Below, in pieces: positions 37,575 through 48,400 of a stretch of DNA of 64,000 bases. Within the stretch, counting starts at the first letter, position 1, and the number at the start of each line of letters is the position of its first letter. The translations under genes were made by a program, and so were the position numbers. The DNA is from Azospirillaceae bacterium (GTDB lineage Bacteria; Pseudomonadota; Alphaproteobacteria; Azospirillales; Azospirillaceae). The notes below the pieces were generated by a model. The model was not told where the DNA came from and made no database searches. It saw only the letters and a list, made by a program, of their open reading frames with translations. Location of the stretch: NCBI GenBank assembly GCA_028283825.1, contig JAPWJW010000004.1, positions 556,150-620,149 of the forward strand. The letters are read 5' to 3'.

Positions 37575-38691
37575 GGCGATGGATGGTGTTGAGGGAGCCG
37601 AAGGGAAGGACGGGCGCGCGCTGCGGCCGGGCTGGACCACCGGCGCCTGCGCCACGGCCGCCGCCGCCGCCGCCGCCGCCGCTTTGTTTGGGGACGACTT
37701 TCCGGACCCGGTGGCCATCACCCTGCCGGGCGGGCAGACGCCGGCCTTCGCGCTCGCCATCACGCAGCGCGGCGACGGCTGGGCCCTGGCCGGGGTGGTC
37801 AAGGATGCGGGCGACGATCCGGACGTGACCCACGGCGCCCTGGTGCGGGTGCGTATCACGCAGGGCGCGGCGGGCGGCGGCGTCACTTTCCGCGCCGGTC
37901 CCGGCGTCGGCACCGTCACCTTGCCGGGATTGCCGCTGCCGGTGGGGGAGCCGGCCATCAACCCCATGCCCCGAACCATGATCCGCCAGGCGGTCGAGGC
38001 CGCGGCACAAGCCGCCGGCCGGGCCGCCGATCTGGTGGTGGAGGTCGGCATCGACAACGGTGAGGTGCTGGCCCGGCGCACCATGAACGGCCGCCTGGGC
38101 ATCGTCGGCGGGCTGTCGGTGCTGGGCACCACCGGCATCGTCGTGCCCTATTCGTGCAGCGCCTGGATCGCCAGCATCCATCGCGGCGTGGACGTAGCCC
38201 GCGCCGCCGGCCTGGCCCATGTCGCCGCCTGCACCGGCCGTACGTCCGAGGCGACGGTGGCCCGCCATTACGGCCTGACCGAACAGGCGCTGCTGGACAT
38301 GGGCGATTTCGCCGGCGGCACGCTGAAGTACCTGCGCCGCCATCCCGTGCCCCGCCTGACCATCGCCGGCGGCTTCGCCAAGCTGGGCAAGCTGGCGCAG
38401 GGGCTGATGGATCTGCATTCCAAGCGCCACGCGGTGGATCTGGACTGGCTGGCCGGGGTGCTGGCCGATCTGGGCGCCGCGCCGGATCTGGTTGATGCCG
38501 CGCGCGGCGCCAACACCGCCCTGCAGGTGTTGCAGATGGCGGATGCCGCCAGCCTGCCCGTGGCGAACCGGGTGGCGGAAATGGCGCGCGCCGTGGCACT
38601 GGACGTGCTGGACGGGGCCCCCATCGCCGTGGACGTGATCGTCATCGACCGCCAGGGCGGCATCATCGGTCAAGCGCCCCTCCCGCGATAG
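37573..38691 (+). CDS. cbiD: Cobalt-precorrin-5B C1-methyltransferase, CbiD family
   Basis: This 372-residue protein has [21 protein letters not shown] at its start, the CbiD signature, followed by [49 protein letters not shown] and [16 protein letters not shown]. CbiD performs the C-1 methylation in pathways that lack CobF. No cobF is present in this cluster although the rest is of aerobic type. The start at 37573 abuts divergent cobA; ATG 37579 is also possible. Its 3' end overlaps convergent cobM by 22 bp. Confidence 0.9.
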   Translation: MAMDGVEGAEGKDGRALRPGWTTGACATAAAAAAAAALFGDDFPDPVAITLPGGQTPAFALAITQRGDGWALAGVVKDAGDDPDVTHGALVRVRITQGAAGGGVTFRAGPGVGTVTLPGLPLPVGEPAINPMPRTMIRQAVEAAAQAAGRAADLVVEVGIDNGEVLARRTMNGRLGIVGGLSVLGTTGIVVPYSCSAWIASIHRGVDVARAAGLAHVAACTGRTSEATVARHYGLTEQALLDMGDFAGGTLKYLRRHPVPRLTIAGGFAKLGKLAQGLMDLHSKRHAVDLDWLAGVLADLGAAPDLVDAARGANTALQVLQMADAASLPVANRVAEMARAVALDVLDGAPIAVDVIVIDRQGGIIGQAPLPR

Positions 38692-39432
38692 CGGCGCTGG
38701 TAATTGGCGTCGTAGAGGGCGCTGGCGCGGAAGTCGTCCGTGCCCAGGGTCTTGCCCACCAGGATCAGGGCGGTGCGGTCGATGGGATTGGCCGCCACCT
38801 GGGCGCCGATGTCGGCCAGGGTGCCGCGCAGCACCCGCTCATCGGGCCAGGACGCGCGGTAGACCACGGCCGCCGGGCAATCCGCGCCGTACATCGGGGT
38901 CAGCCGCTCCACCACCTGGTCGATGACATGGATGGACAAATGGATGGCCAGGGTGGCGCCGGACTGGCCCAGCACCTCCAGTGTCTCGGTGGCCGGCATG
39001 GCGGACGCCCGGCCGCTGGTGCGGGTGATGACCAGGGTCTGGCTGACCTCCGGCAAGGTCAGTTCGCGGCCCAGGGCGGCGGCGGCGGCGGCGAAGGCCG
39101 GCACGCCCGGTGTGATGGTGTAGGGAATCCCCAGGTCCGCCAGGGCCCGCAATTGCTCACCCAGCGCGCTGTAGACCGACAAATCGCCAGAATGCAGGCG
39201 GGCGACGTCCTGGCCGGCGGCCTGGGCGGCCTGGAACTCCGCCACGATCTCTTCCAGCGACAACGGCGCGGTGTCGATGATGCGGGCGTCCTCCGGCGCG
39301 TGGGCCAGCACGGCGGTGGGCACCAGCGATCCAGCATACAGGCAGACGGGGCAACGGGCGATCAGGTCGCGACCGCGCAGGGTCAGCAGGTCGGGCGCCC
39401 CCGGGCCGGCGCCGAATGAAATGGACGGTCAT
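38670..39432 (-). CDS. cobM: Precorrin-4 C11-methyltransferase (frameshift near N terminus)
   Basis: This SAM-dependent tetrapyrrole methylase acts at C-11. The body shows [46 protein letters not shown] and VYRASWPDE. From the ATG at 39432 the frame gives MTVHFI and then fails. Dropping one G at about 39414 restores [21 protein letters not shown], the expected N-terminal SAM loop, and joins the rest. The frameshift may be a sequence error. Its start overlaps the cobE stop by 4 bp, so cobL-cobE-cobM form a coupled unit. Confidence 0.85.
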
Positions 39433-39842
39433 GGGGCGGTTTCTCCGGAACAGGCGATGGCGCAGGTGCAGACCAGCCCTTGGATACGGGGCAGGATGAG
39501 GCGGGCGGCGGCATTGCCGGGGGCGCCGCAGGCCGCCAGGGCCGCGGCCTCCGCCACCGCCGGCCGGCCATGCTCGGGACCGGCGCTGGGGGTGGGGGTG
39601 CCGATGCCGCGCAGGATCGCGTCGCTGAAACCCACCAAGGGCAGGTACAGGATGGCGGCGGCGTCGATCAGGGCCTCTTCCTCAAGCTTGCTGTCCAGGG
39701 TGGCCAGGACCAAGCCATCCGGTAGCTCAGCCCAGTCCAGGCGCTTGAAGGCCCGGGCCAGCAACTCCTGGACATCGTCGTACAGAACTCCGCTGGCGCA
39801 GCCGATGCCGATGGCGAAAGGGGCGTGGGGAAGCGTCGTCAT
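39429..39842 (-). CDS. cobE: CobE / CbiG C-terminal-domain protein
   Basis: This 137-residue protein corresponds to the C-terminal domain of CbiG, known as CobE in aerobic producers. The start FAIGIGCASGVLYDDVQELL and the central LDSKLEEEALIDAAAILYLPLVGFSDAIL are characteristic. Its role in the aerobic pathway is not settled; in CbiG the fold is linked to opening of the ring lactone. It sits between cobL and cobM with 4-bp overlaps on both sides. Confidence 0.82.
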   Translation of the reverse strand: MTTLPHAPFAIGIGCASGVLYDDVQELLARAFKRLDWAELPDGLVLATLDSKLEEEALIDAAAILYLPLVGFSDAILRGIGTPTPSAGPEHGRPAVAEAAALAACGAPGNAAARLILPRIQGLVCTCAIACSGETAP

Positions 39843-41064
39843 AACGGCTTCTCCACCCGCCACAGCGTAACGGGCATCAGTGGGCGCCAGCCGCGAAAGC
39901 CGCCCAGGGCGGCGGCACGCTCCACCGACAGACGGGTCAACGTCCCTCCCCATTCGGCCTGGCGGCGGGCCAGTTCGCTTTCGGTTTCCAGGGTCACGGC
40001 GGTGGCCACCAGCCGGCCACCGGGACGCAGCGCCCGCCAGCAGGCCTCCGCTACGCCAGGCACCGTCAGGCCGCCGCCGATGAAGATCGCATCCGGCGTG
40101 GGCAGGTCCGCCAGCGCGTCGGGCGCCTGGCCCCCGCGGCAGTCCAGGCCGGGCACGCCGAACGCCAGGGTATTGGCCCGGATCGCGGCCATGCGATCGG
40201 CCCGATCCTCCACCGCCACCGCCCGGTTGGCGGGATCGGCCAGCAGCCATTCGATGGCGATGGAGCCGGAGCCGGCACCCACGTCCCACAGCATCTCCCC
40301 CCGGCCGGCGGCCAGGTGCGACAGGGCGACGGCGCGGACCTCACGCTTGGTGATCTTGCCGTCGTGCCGGAACCAGTCGTCGGGCAATCCTGGTGTGCGC
40401 GGCAGCACGCGGGCGCCCCCGGTTCCACCGCGCAGGTCAGGGCGATGGTGTTCAAATCCTGGACCGTGTCGGTCGCCCAATCCCGTGCCGTGGCGCCTCT
40501 CACCCGTTCACGCGGGCCGCCCATGGCCTCCAGCACCGTCAGGGTGCTGGGCCCGAAACCGCGGTCACGCAGAAGGGCCGCCAGCTTGGCCGGCGTCGTC
40601 CCGTCCCAGCTCAGCAACAGCAGGCGGGCACCCGGGAATAGGTGGGGGATGACGGTCTCCAGCGGCCGGCCGTGCAGGGACAGGCAGGCGACCTCCTGCA
40701 AGGGCCAGCCCAGCCGTGCGGCCGCCAGGGTGAAGGCGCCGGGGGCCGGTAACACCCGCGTCTCATCCGCCGGCACGATGCGGGACAGCGTGGCGCCGAT
40801 GCCGAACCACTGCGGATCGCCGCTGGCCAGCACCGTCACCGCCTGACCGCGCCGGGCCAGCAGGGTGGGGAAGGCGTCGGTCAGCGGACTGGGCCAAGCC
40901 AGGCGCTGCTGCCCCGCTGTATCCGGCGCCATCGCCAGGTGGCGCGCCCCGCCCACCAGCAGGGTGGCGCCGGTGACGGCCGCGCGCGCGGCGGGCGACA
41001 GGCCGTCCCAGCCATCCTCACCGATCCCGACGATGGTCAGCCAAGGTGCCGGAATGCTACTCAT
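39839..41064 (-). CDS. cobL: Precorrin-6B C5,15-methyltransferase (decarboxylating), frameshifted
   Basis: The N-terminal half is a tetrapyrrole methylase (LTIVGIGEDGWDGLSPAARAAV, VLASGDPQWFGIGATL, CLSLHGRPLET). The C-terminal half is a CbiT-like class I methyltransferase (LPDDWFRHDGKITKREVRAVAL, MLWDVGAGSGSIAIEWLL). Together they methylate C-5 and C-15 and decarboxylate the side chain. The frame changes at about 40408-40421 in a GGGGGCGCCC stretch, so one base seems lost or two gained. A two-gene form split here is possible, but the second half has no good start. The start at the ATG at 41064 is 29 bp from divergent cobK. Confidence 0.85.
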
Positions 41065-41093
41065 GGCGGGCACTCAACGGTGGAGAGGGGGCG

Positions 41094-41840
41094 ATGCGCG
41101 TACTGGTCCTGGGCGGCACGACGGAGGCGCGGGAACTGGCGGGTCTGCTGGCGACGGACGGCCGCTTCGATGCCACCCTGTCGCTGGCCGGCCGTACGCG
41201 GACACCGGCGGCCCAGCCCCTGCCGACGCGCGTCGGCGGCTTTGGTGGTGCTGAAGGCCTGGCTGCCTATCTGCGCGATCAGGGCTTCCAGGCGGTAATC
41301 GATGCCACCCATCCTTTCGCTGCCCAGATCAGCCGGAACGCGGAGGTTGCCTGTGCCCAGGCCGGCGTGCCCTTGGCGGTGCTGACCCGCCAGCCCTGGA
41401 CGCCGGAGGAAGGGGACGACTGGCTCATGGTGCCGAACATCGATGAAGCGGCAACCGCCGTGGCATGCCTGCCGTATGCCGTGTTCCTGACCGTTGGCCG
41501 CCAGGAACTGGAGCCCTTCCTGGAGATGAGCCACCGGTTCCTGGTGCGCGCCGTGGACCCGCCCGATGCCCTGCCGGAAAATACCGACCTGATACTGGAC
41601 CGGGGCCCCTACACGGTGGAGGCGGAAACCCGTCTCATGCGCCAGCACGGCACCGGCATCCTGATCACCAAGAACAGCGGTGGCACGGCCACGGCGGCCA
41701 AGCTGGCGGCGGCGCGGGCCTTGGGCGTGCAGGTGATCATGGTGGAACGGCCGCCCGCCGGCTCCGCCCCCCGTTTCTACGCCGCATCCGACGTTATGGC
41801 CTGGCTGGCCGCTCACGCGCCCTCCGCCGCCGGGATGTAG
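41094..41840 (+). CDS. cobK: Precorrin-6A reductase
   Basis: This 248-residue NADPH-dependent reductase has VLVLGGTTEARELAGLLA at the start, the central QAVIDATHPFAAQISRNAEVAC, the AVFLTVGRQELEPF motif and ILITKNSGGTATAAKLAAARALGVQVIMVERP near the end. It reduces precorrin-6A to precorrin-6B. The ATG at 41094 has GGAGAGGGGG upstream. It is on the plus strand between two minus-strand blocks and overlaps convergent cobJ by 28 bp. Confidence 0.9.
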   Translation: MRVLVLGGTTEARELAGLLATDGRFDATLSLAGRTRTPAAQPLPTRVGGFGGAEGLAAYLRDQGFQAVIDATHPFAAQISRNAEVACAQAGVPLAVLTRQPWTPEEGDDWLMVPNIDEAATAVACLPYAVFLTVGRQELEPFLEMSHRFLVRAVDPPDALPENTDLILDRGPYTVEAETRLMRQHGTGILITKNSGGTATAAKLAAARALGVQVIMVERPPAGSAPRFYAASDVMAWLAAHAPSAAGM

Positions 41841-42604
41841 CTGCGCGGGGTATAGACCCAGGCGTCGCCGCCCCTGCCGTCATTCTGGCCGTCATTGCGG
41901 GGCAGCAGCCGGGTCTGGCTGGACCCGATCAGCACCAGGGTGCGCATGTCGGCCGTGGCTGGGTCGCAGTCGGCCAGCGTGGTGATGGTCACGTCCTCAT
42001 CCGGCCGGCCCACGGCGCGGGCCAGCACCACCGGCGTCGCCGGGTCCTTCAGCGTGCGCAAGGTTTCCAGCGCCGCACCCAGCTGCCAGGGCCGCGCCTT
42101 GCTGATGGGGTTGTACAGGGCGATGACGAAGTCGGCCTCCGCCGCCAGGCGCAGGCGCTTCAGCACCACGTCCCAGGGCTTCAGGTTGTCCGACAGCGAC
42201 AGCACGCAGAAATCATGGCCCAAGGGGGCACCCACCCGCGCGGCGGCGGCCAGCATGGCGGACACGCCGGGGCACACGCGCACCGGCACGGCGGCCCAGG
42301 CCGGGTCGTCCCGGGTCTCCAGCGCCTCGAACAATGCCGACGCCATGGCGAAGACGCCGGGGTCGCCGCCCGACACCAGGGCGACGTGGGCGCCCTTGAC
42401 CGCCAGGTCCAGCGCCAGGCGCGCGCGCGACAGTTCCACCCGGTTGTCGGATCCGTGGCGGCGGTGCGGTCCTGCCGGGATGCGGTCCAGATAGGGGCCG
42501 TAGCCCACCAGGTCGGTGGAAGCGGCCAGCACCTCCGCCACCTCCGGCGTCAGCCAGCGGTCGGGGCCGGGGCCCAGGCCCACCACAGTCAGCGATCCGG
42601 TCAT
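41813..42604 (-). CDS. cobJ: Precorrin-3B C17-methyltransferase
   Basis: This 263-residue SAM-dependent methylase contracts the ring and methylates C-17. Motifs are LTVVGLGPGPDRWLTPEV, LVGYGPYLDRIP, ALVSGGDPGVFAMASALFE, VCPGVSAMLAAAARVGAPLGHDFCVLSLSD and IALYNPISKARPWQL. It follows cobI with a 4-bp overlap and ends inside the 3' end of convergent cobK. Confidence 0.92.
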   Translation of the reverse strand: MTGSLTVVGLGPGPDRWLTPEVAEVLAASTDLVGYGPYLDRIPAGPHRRHGSDNRVELSRARLALDLAVKGAHVALVSGGDPGVFAMASALFEALETRDDPAWAAVPVRVCPGVSAMLAAAARVGAPLGHDFCVLSLSDNLKPWDVVLKRLRLAAEADFVIALYNPISKARPWQLGAALETLRTLKDPATPVVLARAVGRPDEDVTITTLADCDPATADMRTLVLIGSSQTRLLPRNDGQNDGRGGDAWVYTPRSYIPAAEGA

Positions 42605-43389
42605 TCCGCGGCCCCTTGATTGGCGGCGGCGGTCAGCACGCCACCGCGCTTGCCCTGGCCGGGGATCAGGATCATGGAGAAATAAGGGGCCACGTCCGGC
42701 GCCTCGGCCAGCGGGTGCACCCGCTGTTCCCCCGTGGTGCCGCGTTCCACGTACCAGGCGCGGGCGGTCAGGCCCAGGCCCTCGATCACCCGGCGCACCT
42801 TGGGCAGGTTGCCGCCCAGTTTCATGACGGCGGCGGCGTCGGCGGCGGACAAGGCGGCGGCCAGCGCCGCTTCGCCCAAGGTGCCGGGGATGACCGACAG
42901 CACGTCGTCGCGGATGGTCAGCGGTATCGGCAGTTGTGCCGCACAGCCCAGGAGGGAGGGCACGCCCGGCACCACCACCGCCTTGAAACGCGGCGTCAGG
43001 CGCAGGTGCAGATGCATGTAGGACCCGTAGAAGAACGGATCGCCCTCGTTCAGCACGGCGACGTCGCGGCCGGCGGACAGCAAGGCGGCCAGGCGCTCCG
43101 CCTGTTCATCGAAGAAGGCCTCGATGGCGTCGTTATAGGCGGCGCTGTCGGGGGGTAGTTCGGTGGTGACGGGATAGACCATCGCCACCTCCTCCTGCCC
43201 CGCCGTGGGCAAATGGGGGGCCGCGATGCGCCGTGCCTGGCCGGGCCCGCCGCGCTTGGCGAAATAGGCCACCACCGGGCATGCGTGCAGCAGGCGCACC
43301 GCCTTCAGGGTCATCAGTTCCGGGTCACCAGGGCCGGTGCCGATGCCGTAAAGCGTGCCGGGGATGATTTCAGTCGTCATCGCCGTCAC
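42601..43389 (-). CDS. cobI: Precorrin-2 C20-methyltransferase
   Basis: This 262-residue SAM-dependent methylase converts precorrin-2 to precorrin-3A. Motifs are LYGIGTGPGDPELMTLKAVRLL, VAVLNEGDPFFYGSYMHL, VVPGVPSLLGCAAQLPIPLTI and VMKLGGNLPKVRRVIEGLGL. Its start region overlaps the cobH stop by 4 bp and its own stop overlaps the cobJ start by 4 bp, so translation is coupled through the block. An ATG at 43380 is an alternative start. Confidence 0.92.
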   Translation of the reverse strand: MTAMTTEIIPGTLYGIGTGPGDPELMTLKAVRLLHACPVVAYFAKRGGPGQARRIAAPHLPTAGQEEVAMVYPVTTELPPDSAAYNDAIEAFFDEQAERLAALLSAGRDVAVLNEGDPFFYGSYMHLHLRLTPRFKAVVVPGVPSLLGCAAQLPIPLTIRDDVLSVIPGTLGEAALAAALSAADAAAVMKLGGNLPKVRRVIEGLGLTARAWYVERGTTGEQRVHPLAEAPDVAPYFSMILIPGQGKRGGVLTAAANQGAAE

Positions 43390-44048
43390 TCCCGATCAGA
43401 CGCCAGGGCGTTGACCGCCGCCGCCGCCATGGCGCTGCCCCCCCGGCGCCCAGCCACCGCCAGATAGGGAAGATCCCAGGGGTTGGTCGCCAGGGCATCC
43501 TTGCTTTCGGCGGCCCCGACGAAACCCACGGGGAAGCCCAGGATGGCCGCCGGGCGCGGGCCGCCGGACGCCACCATCTCCAGCAGATGGAACAGGGCGG
43601 TGGGCGCGTTGCCGATGGCCACCACTGCCCCTTCCAGGTGCGGGCGCCACAGTTCCAACGCCGCGGCGGACCGTGTGGTGCCAAGGTCGGTCGCCAGGCC
43701 GGGCACGTCCGCGTCGTTCAGGGTGCAGATGACCGGATTGTCGGCCGGCAGGCGGGCGCGGGTGACACCGTGCGCCACCATCTGGGCGTCGCACAGGATG
43801 GGCGCGCCGGCGCGCAGGGCGGCGCGGGCGGCCGTGCCCACGTCGGCGGAGAACAGCAGGTGCTCGGACGTCTCGACCAGGCCCGCCGCGTGGATGATGC
43901 GCACGGCCACGGGGCGCAGGTCCTCCGGCAAATGGTCCAGCCTGGCCTCCGCCCGGATGATGGCAAAGGACTTGGCATAGATGGCTGCCCCGTCGCGGAT
44001 ATAGTCGTAGGCGGGGGCCCCGTGGGTCTGGGGTTCAGGACTGGACAC
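43386..44048 (-). CDS. cobH: Precorrin-8X methylmutase
   Basis: This 220-residue enzyme moves the C-11 methyl to C-12 to give hydrogenobyrinic acid. Conserved features are YIRDGAAIYAKSFAIIRAEA, VRIIHAAGLVETSEHLLF with the catalytic His, APILCDAQMVAHGVTRARLPADN and ILGFPVGFVGAAESKDAL. It overlaps cobG by 14 bp and cobI by 4 bp. Confidence 0.92.
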   Translation of the reverse strand: MSSPEPQTHGAPAYDYIRDGAAIYAKSFAIIRAEARLDHLPEDLRPVAVRIIHAAGLVETSEHLLFSADVGTAARAALRAGAPILCDAQMVAHGVTRARLPADNPVICTLNDADVPGLATDLGTTRSAAALELWRPHLEGAVVAIGNAPTALFHLLEMVASGGPRPAAILGFPVGFVGAAESKDALATNPWDLPYLAVAGRRGGSAMAAAAVNALASDRE

Positions 44049-45432
44049 CGGGACTTTCCTCCGCGCGGGCGCGCGTTGCTGCCATTTGGTCGTTGATCAG
44101 GGCGGCGACCGGTTCGGGGCCGCCCAGGCGGGTGATGAAGCTGGCCGGATCCTCACCCGGCCGTGCCCGCCCGGTATAGACAGCTTCCAGCGCCGCCACC
44201 AGCGATGTGACGGTTCGCTTGTCCAATCTTGTCCATTGCATGGTGCCGCCGGCCGGTGTCAGCAGGCCGAGATCATAGCCATCGGGCCGAGCCGTCAAAG
44301 TGATTGGGCTTGCCGCCGGATGGGCGCAGCCCTTGGCGCAGGCCGAAACGTGGATGTGCCCATGCGCCAGCAGGCGGGGGGCGACGGCCGCCAGCGCCAG
44401 CGCGTCGCCGCGCGCGTCCGTCAGGCCCGAATCACACGCACCCCGGCCGCTGCACGCTGACAGCGCCAGGCGCGGATCGTCGGCGGCCAGGATGAAACCC
44501 AGGGGCTGAAAGATTTCAACTGGGTCGTTGGCGGCGGTCCCTTCCAGCAGCAGGGCGCGCCAGGGGGTCAGACGCAGGGCCGGCGCCATATGGGCGAGGA
44601 GCGCCAGCATTTCGGCCCGCAGGCCACCGAAAGGAAAGGCGACGCCCGTCCATGAAGCGTGCGCACCCAGCACCCGGTTCAACTGCAAATCGGGCAGAAC
44701 ATTATCGGCGGGCGGCGGCGCCAGCGGCACACTGGTGGCCAACTTCCTTGTCCCTTCCGCGGCCACCAGAGCGCCCAGGCGATGGTAGCGGCCGGCCGAG
44801 AGATCGACATAGGCACGGGCCAGGGCCAGGGCGGTGTCTACCACCGCGTGGGCTGCACAGATACCCAGGGGCGAGGCGCTCACCTGGTCGCCGCCCACGG
44901 CCACACGGAAGAGGTCGCTGCCGGACAGGGCGTCGAACCGGATGTCGCCCACGGCATCGGCCAGGGGTGCCTGTCCGCCGCCGTTCAGGGTAAAGCTGAA
45001 CTTGGCCGGCAGGGTGGACCACAGGTCGGGACTATCGGCGAGCGCCGCGTCCAGCGCCCGGGCCAGGGAGCGCACGGGCGTGCAGGCCGGGTCCAGGCCG
45101 CAGGTCGGGCTGCACAGCACGTTGCGCACCCGTTCGGCCGCCGGATCGCCGTTGACCAAGCCCAGTTCGCGCAGGGCGTCGGTCAGGGCGGACAGGGAGG
45201 TTTCGCGCACACCCCGGATTTGCAGGTTGGCGCGCTGGCTCAAATCCACCAGGCCATTGCCGTGGCGGTCGGCCAGATCCGCGATCGCCGCCGCCATGGG
45301 GCCCGTCAGCGTTCCGCCGGGAACGCGCAGGCGTACCAGAAGGCCGTCGGCCACCGGCATGGGCACCAGGGCGCCGGGACAGGCGCCGCGCGTGCGGGGG
45401 GGATTGGGCGTGGGGGCGGCGGCGGCGGTCAT
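44035..45432 (-). CDS. cobG: Precorrin-3B synthase
   Basis: This 465-residue oxygen-dependent monooxygenase belongs to the sulfite/nitrite reductase-like family. NGLVDLSQRANLQIRGV is the substrate-binding half, CSPTCGLDPAC contains cysteines, and CSGRGACDSG followed by VSACAKGCAHP provides the four-Cys pattern expected for the Fe4S4 centre. Its presence marks the aerobic route to B12. The ATG at 45432 overlaps the cobN stop by 4 bp. Confidence 0.9.
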   Translation of the reverse strand: MTAAAAPTPNPPRTRGACPGALVPMPVADGLLVRLRVPGGTLTGPMAAAIADLADRHGNGLVDLSQRANLQIRGVRETSLSALTDALRELGLVNGDPAAERVRNVLCSPTCGLDPACTPVRSLARALDAALADSPDLWSTLPAKFSFTLNGGGQAPLADAVGDIRFDALSGSDLFRVAVGGDQVSASPLGICAAHAVVDTALALARAYVDLSAGRYHRLGALVAAEGTRKLATSVPLAPPPADNVLPDLQLNRVLGAHASWTGVAFPFGGLRAEMLALLAHMAPALRLTPWRALLLEGTAANDPVEIFQPLGFILAADDPRLALSACSGRGACDSGLTDARGDALALAAVAPRLLAHGHIHVSACAKGCAHPAASPITLTARPDGYDLGLLTPAGGTMQWTRLDKRTVTSLVAALEAVYTGRARPGEDPASFITRLGGPEPVAALINDQMAATRARAEESPGVQS

Positions 45433-48400
45433 GCCAGTTCCTCCCGCAGGCGGGCCAGATCCTCTGCCGTGGAATTGCGCCTGGGGTGCCACAGGCCACG
45501 CCGCAGCGCTTCCTCCAGCCGATTCAGGATCAGGACGGCGGCGTCCGGGTTGCTGGCGGCCAGCCAGTTCCAGATATCGGTGTCGGCGACATAGGCGTCG
45601 AACAGGCTGTCCACCTGGTGCGACCGGATGGCGCCGGCCAGGGCGGCCAAGGCGACGGCGCCGTCGACCGTGCGCGCCAGGCTGCCAGCGCCGGCGTAGC
45701 CATGGCGCCGCTGCCCCGCGATCCAGCGCGGGTTGACGGCCCGGCCGCGCACCACGCGGGCGGCCTCCTCCGCCAGGGTGCGGGGAACGATGCGTTCCGG
45801 CTCGGCACTGTCGACGTGATAGAGGATGGGATCGCTGCCCAGCAGGCCGGCGGCGGCGGCGAACCCGCCCTCGAACTGGGTCATGCCGTCATTGTCCAGC
45901 ACGTCGGTTTCGCGCTGGTCCTGGATGTGGACCAGGGCGTCGGCCAGGCCCACGCGGCGGCGGAACAGGGCCGGCAGGGCGATGCCGTCCAGGTCTGCGC
46001 CATAGGCGTGGCAGCCGCTGTCCAGATAGGTGGCACCCAGCTGGTCGCGGGCCTGCCAGTCGCCGGTGGCCAACGGCTGCGCCAGGCCGGTGCCGTAACC
46101 ACCGGGGGCGGCACCAAACACCCGGGCCGTGGCCTGGCGCCAGGCGGGGTCTTCAGCCATGCCGCTGGCCGCCAGGGTGTCGCGGTCAGCGCGGGCCGCC
46201 TGGGCCAGCGGGTTGACCTCGCTTGCCTCGTCCAGGCCGGCGATCTTGCGCGCCGCCTGATCGAACAGCGCCAGTTGCGCCGGGAACATGTCGCGGAACA
46301 GGCCGGAGATGCGCAGGGTCACGTCCACGCGCGGCCGGCCCAACACCGTGGCCGGCAACACCTCCACCCCGGTGACGCGGCCGGATCCGGCCTCCCACAG
46401 GGGCCGGACACCCATCAGGGCCAGGGCCTGGGCCAGTTCCTCACCGCCGGTGCGCAAGGTTGGGCTGCCCCAGCAATCCACCACCAGCTGGCGTGGCCAG
46501 TCGCCCTGGTCCTGCAAATGGCGGGTCAGCACGGCGTCCGCCCCCTTCCAGCCCAGCGCCCAGGCGCTGGGCGTGGGCACTGCGCGGGGGTCGATGGCGT
46601 AGAGGTTGCGGCCGGTGGGCAGCACGTCGGCCCGGCCGCGCGCCGGCGATCCGCCGGGGCCGGGGGCGATGAAGCGGCCGTCCAGGCCCGCCAGCAAGGC
46701 CGCCATTTCCGCCGGGCCGCTGGCGGCCAGCACGGGCGCCACCTCGTGATGCAGGGCCTCAAGGTTGGCGGTTGTCCGTGACCATTCCGTATGCGGAACA
46801 AGATCGCCGGCCACCAGTTCGCGCGTCATCCCGTCCAGGGCGGCCCGCACGCGGCCGTGGGTGACGGCACCAATCACGCGGGCTGCCAGCGTGGGGGGCA
46901 GCGGATGGGGCCAGGGCTGGGCGGCCTCGCCGTTGAACAGGTCCTCCAACGTGCCGCCCAGGCCCAGGTCGCGGGCCAGCGCGTCGGTCAGGGCCGGTCG
47001 GTCCCGGCGGGGGAAACGGGCGATGGCCGCCAGGAAGGCGGTTTGGGATCCCGCGTCCGGGGCCTGGCCGAACAGGTGCAGGCCGTCGCGGATCTGCATC
47101 TCCTTGATGTCGCAGAGATGGGCGTCCAGCCGCGCCAGGGAATCATCGTCCAGGTCACCGGTGGCCGTTGCTGCGGGCAGGTTCAGGTCGTGGCTGACCC
47201 CGGCGCTCCATGCCAGATCGCGGATGCGGGTCCGCAGGGTGGGTAGGCGGCGCGGATCCAGGCTCTGCGCCTGGGCGTATTCGTCCAGCGCCTGTTCCAG
47301 GGCCGCCAAGTCGCCATGTAGGCCGGCAGGGCTGGGGGGAGGCGGCAGATGCCCCACCAGGGCCGCACCCAGGCGGCGGCGGGCCTGCACGCCCTCACCG
47401 GGGTTGGTGGCGATGTAGGGATAAAGGACGGGCAGGGGGCCGGCCAGCCGCTCGGGCCAGCAGTCGGCCGACAGGGCCACTGCCTTGCCCGGCAGCCATT
47501 CCAGGGTGCCGTGCGCACCGACCTGCACCAGGGCGTGGATGTCCAGGATATGGCGCAGCCAAAGGTGGAAGGCGGCGTAGCCGTGACTGGGTGGCGTGTC
47601 GGGATCGTGGTGGGCGGCGCTGTCGATGGCGCCGTGGCCCCGGCTGGGCTGCACCGCCACGGTGACATTGCTGCAGGACAGCAAGCGGAAGCGGAAGGCC
47701 CCGTTCTGGACCAGCGGGTCGTCTTCGGGCGATCCCCAGGTGGCGGTGACGGCATCTAGCGCCGCCGGTTCCAGGTGCCGGATATAATCGGCCACCATCA
47801 GGCCGGGTGCCTGGGCGTTGGCCCGCCCACGCAGGGCGGTCATCAGGGTGCTGCCGTCGGCCGGGGTGTTCGCGACCCCGTAGCCCGCCGTTGCCATGGC
47901 TTTCAGCATGGCCAGCGTGCTGGCCGGCGTATCCAGGCCCAGGGCCAGGCCGGCGCCGCCGCGGGCGGGATAGTCCGACAACACCAGGGCCACGCGGCGG
48001 CTGGCGCGTGGTGTGGCGGCCAGGCGGACCAGTGCCGCCGCCCTGTCGGCCAAGGCCGCTATCCGGTCGGGACGCGGGCGGCTCAACACCGGGGCGTATT
48101 CCAGCGCGGGATCCCAGTCGGCCGCGGCCTTGAAGGCGATGGCGGGGCCTTGCAGGCGGCCATCCATCTCCGGCAGCACCACATTCATGGCCAGGTCCGC
48201 GGGGCTCAGGCCGGCACGGGCCTTTCGCCAGGCGTCCTCCGTGCCGGTGGACAGCACGGCTTGCAGCACCGGGACACCGGCGGCGTCCAGGGGGCTGGCC
48301 TCTTCGGCTTGGCCCTTCTGGGCTTGCCGGGCGGAAAAACCGGTGGCGTTCAGCACCAGGGCCGGTGCCAACTGGCGCAGCTCCATGGCCAGCCAGGCGG

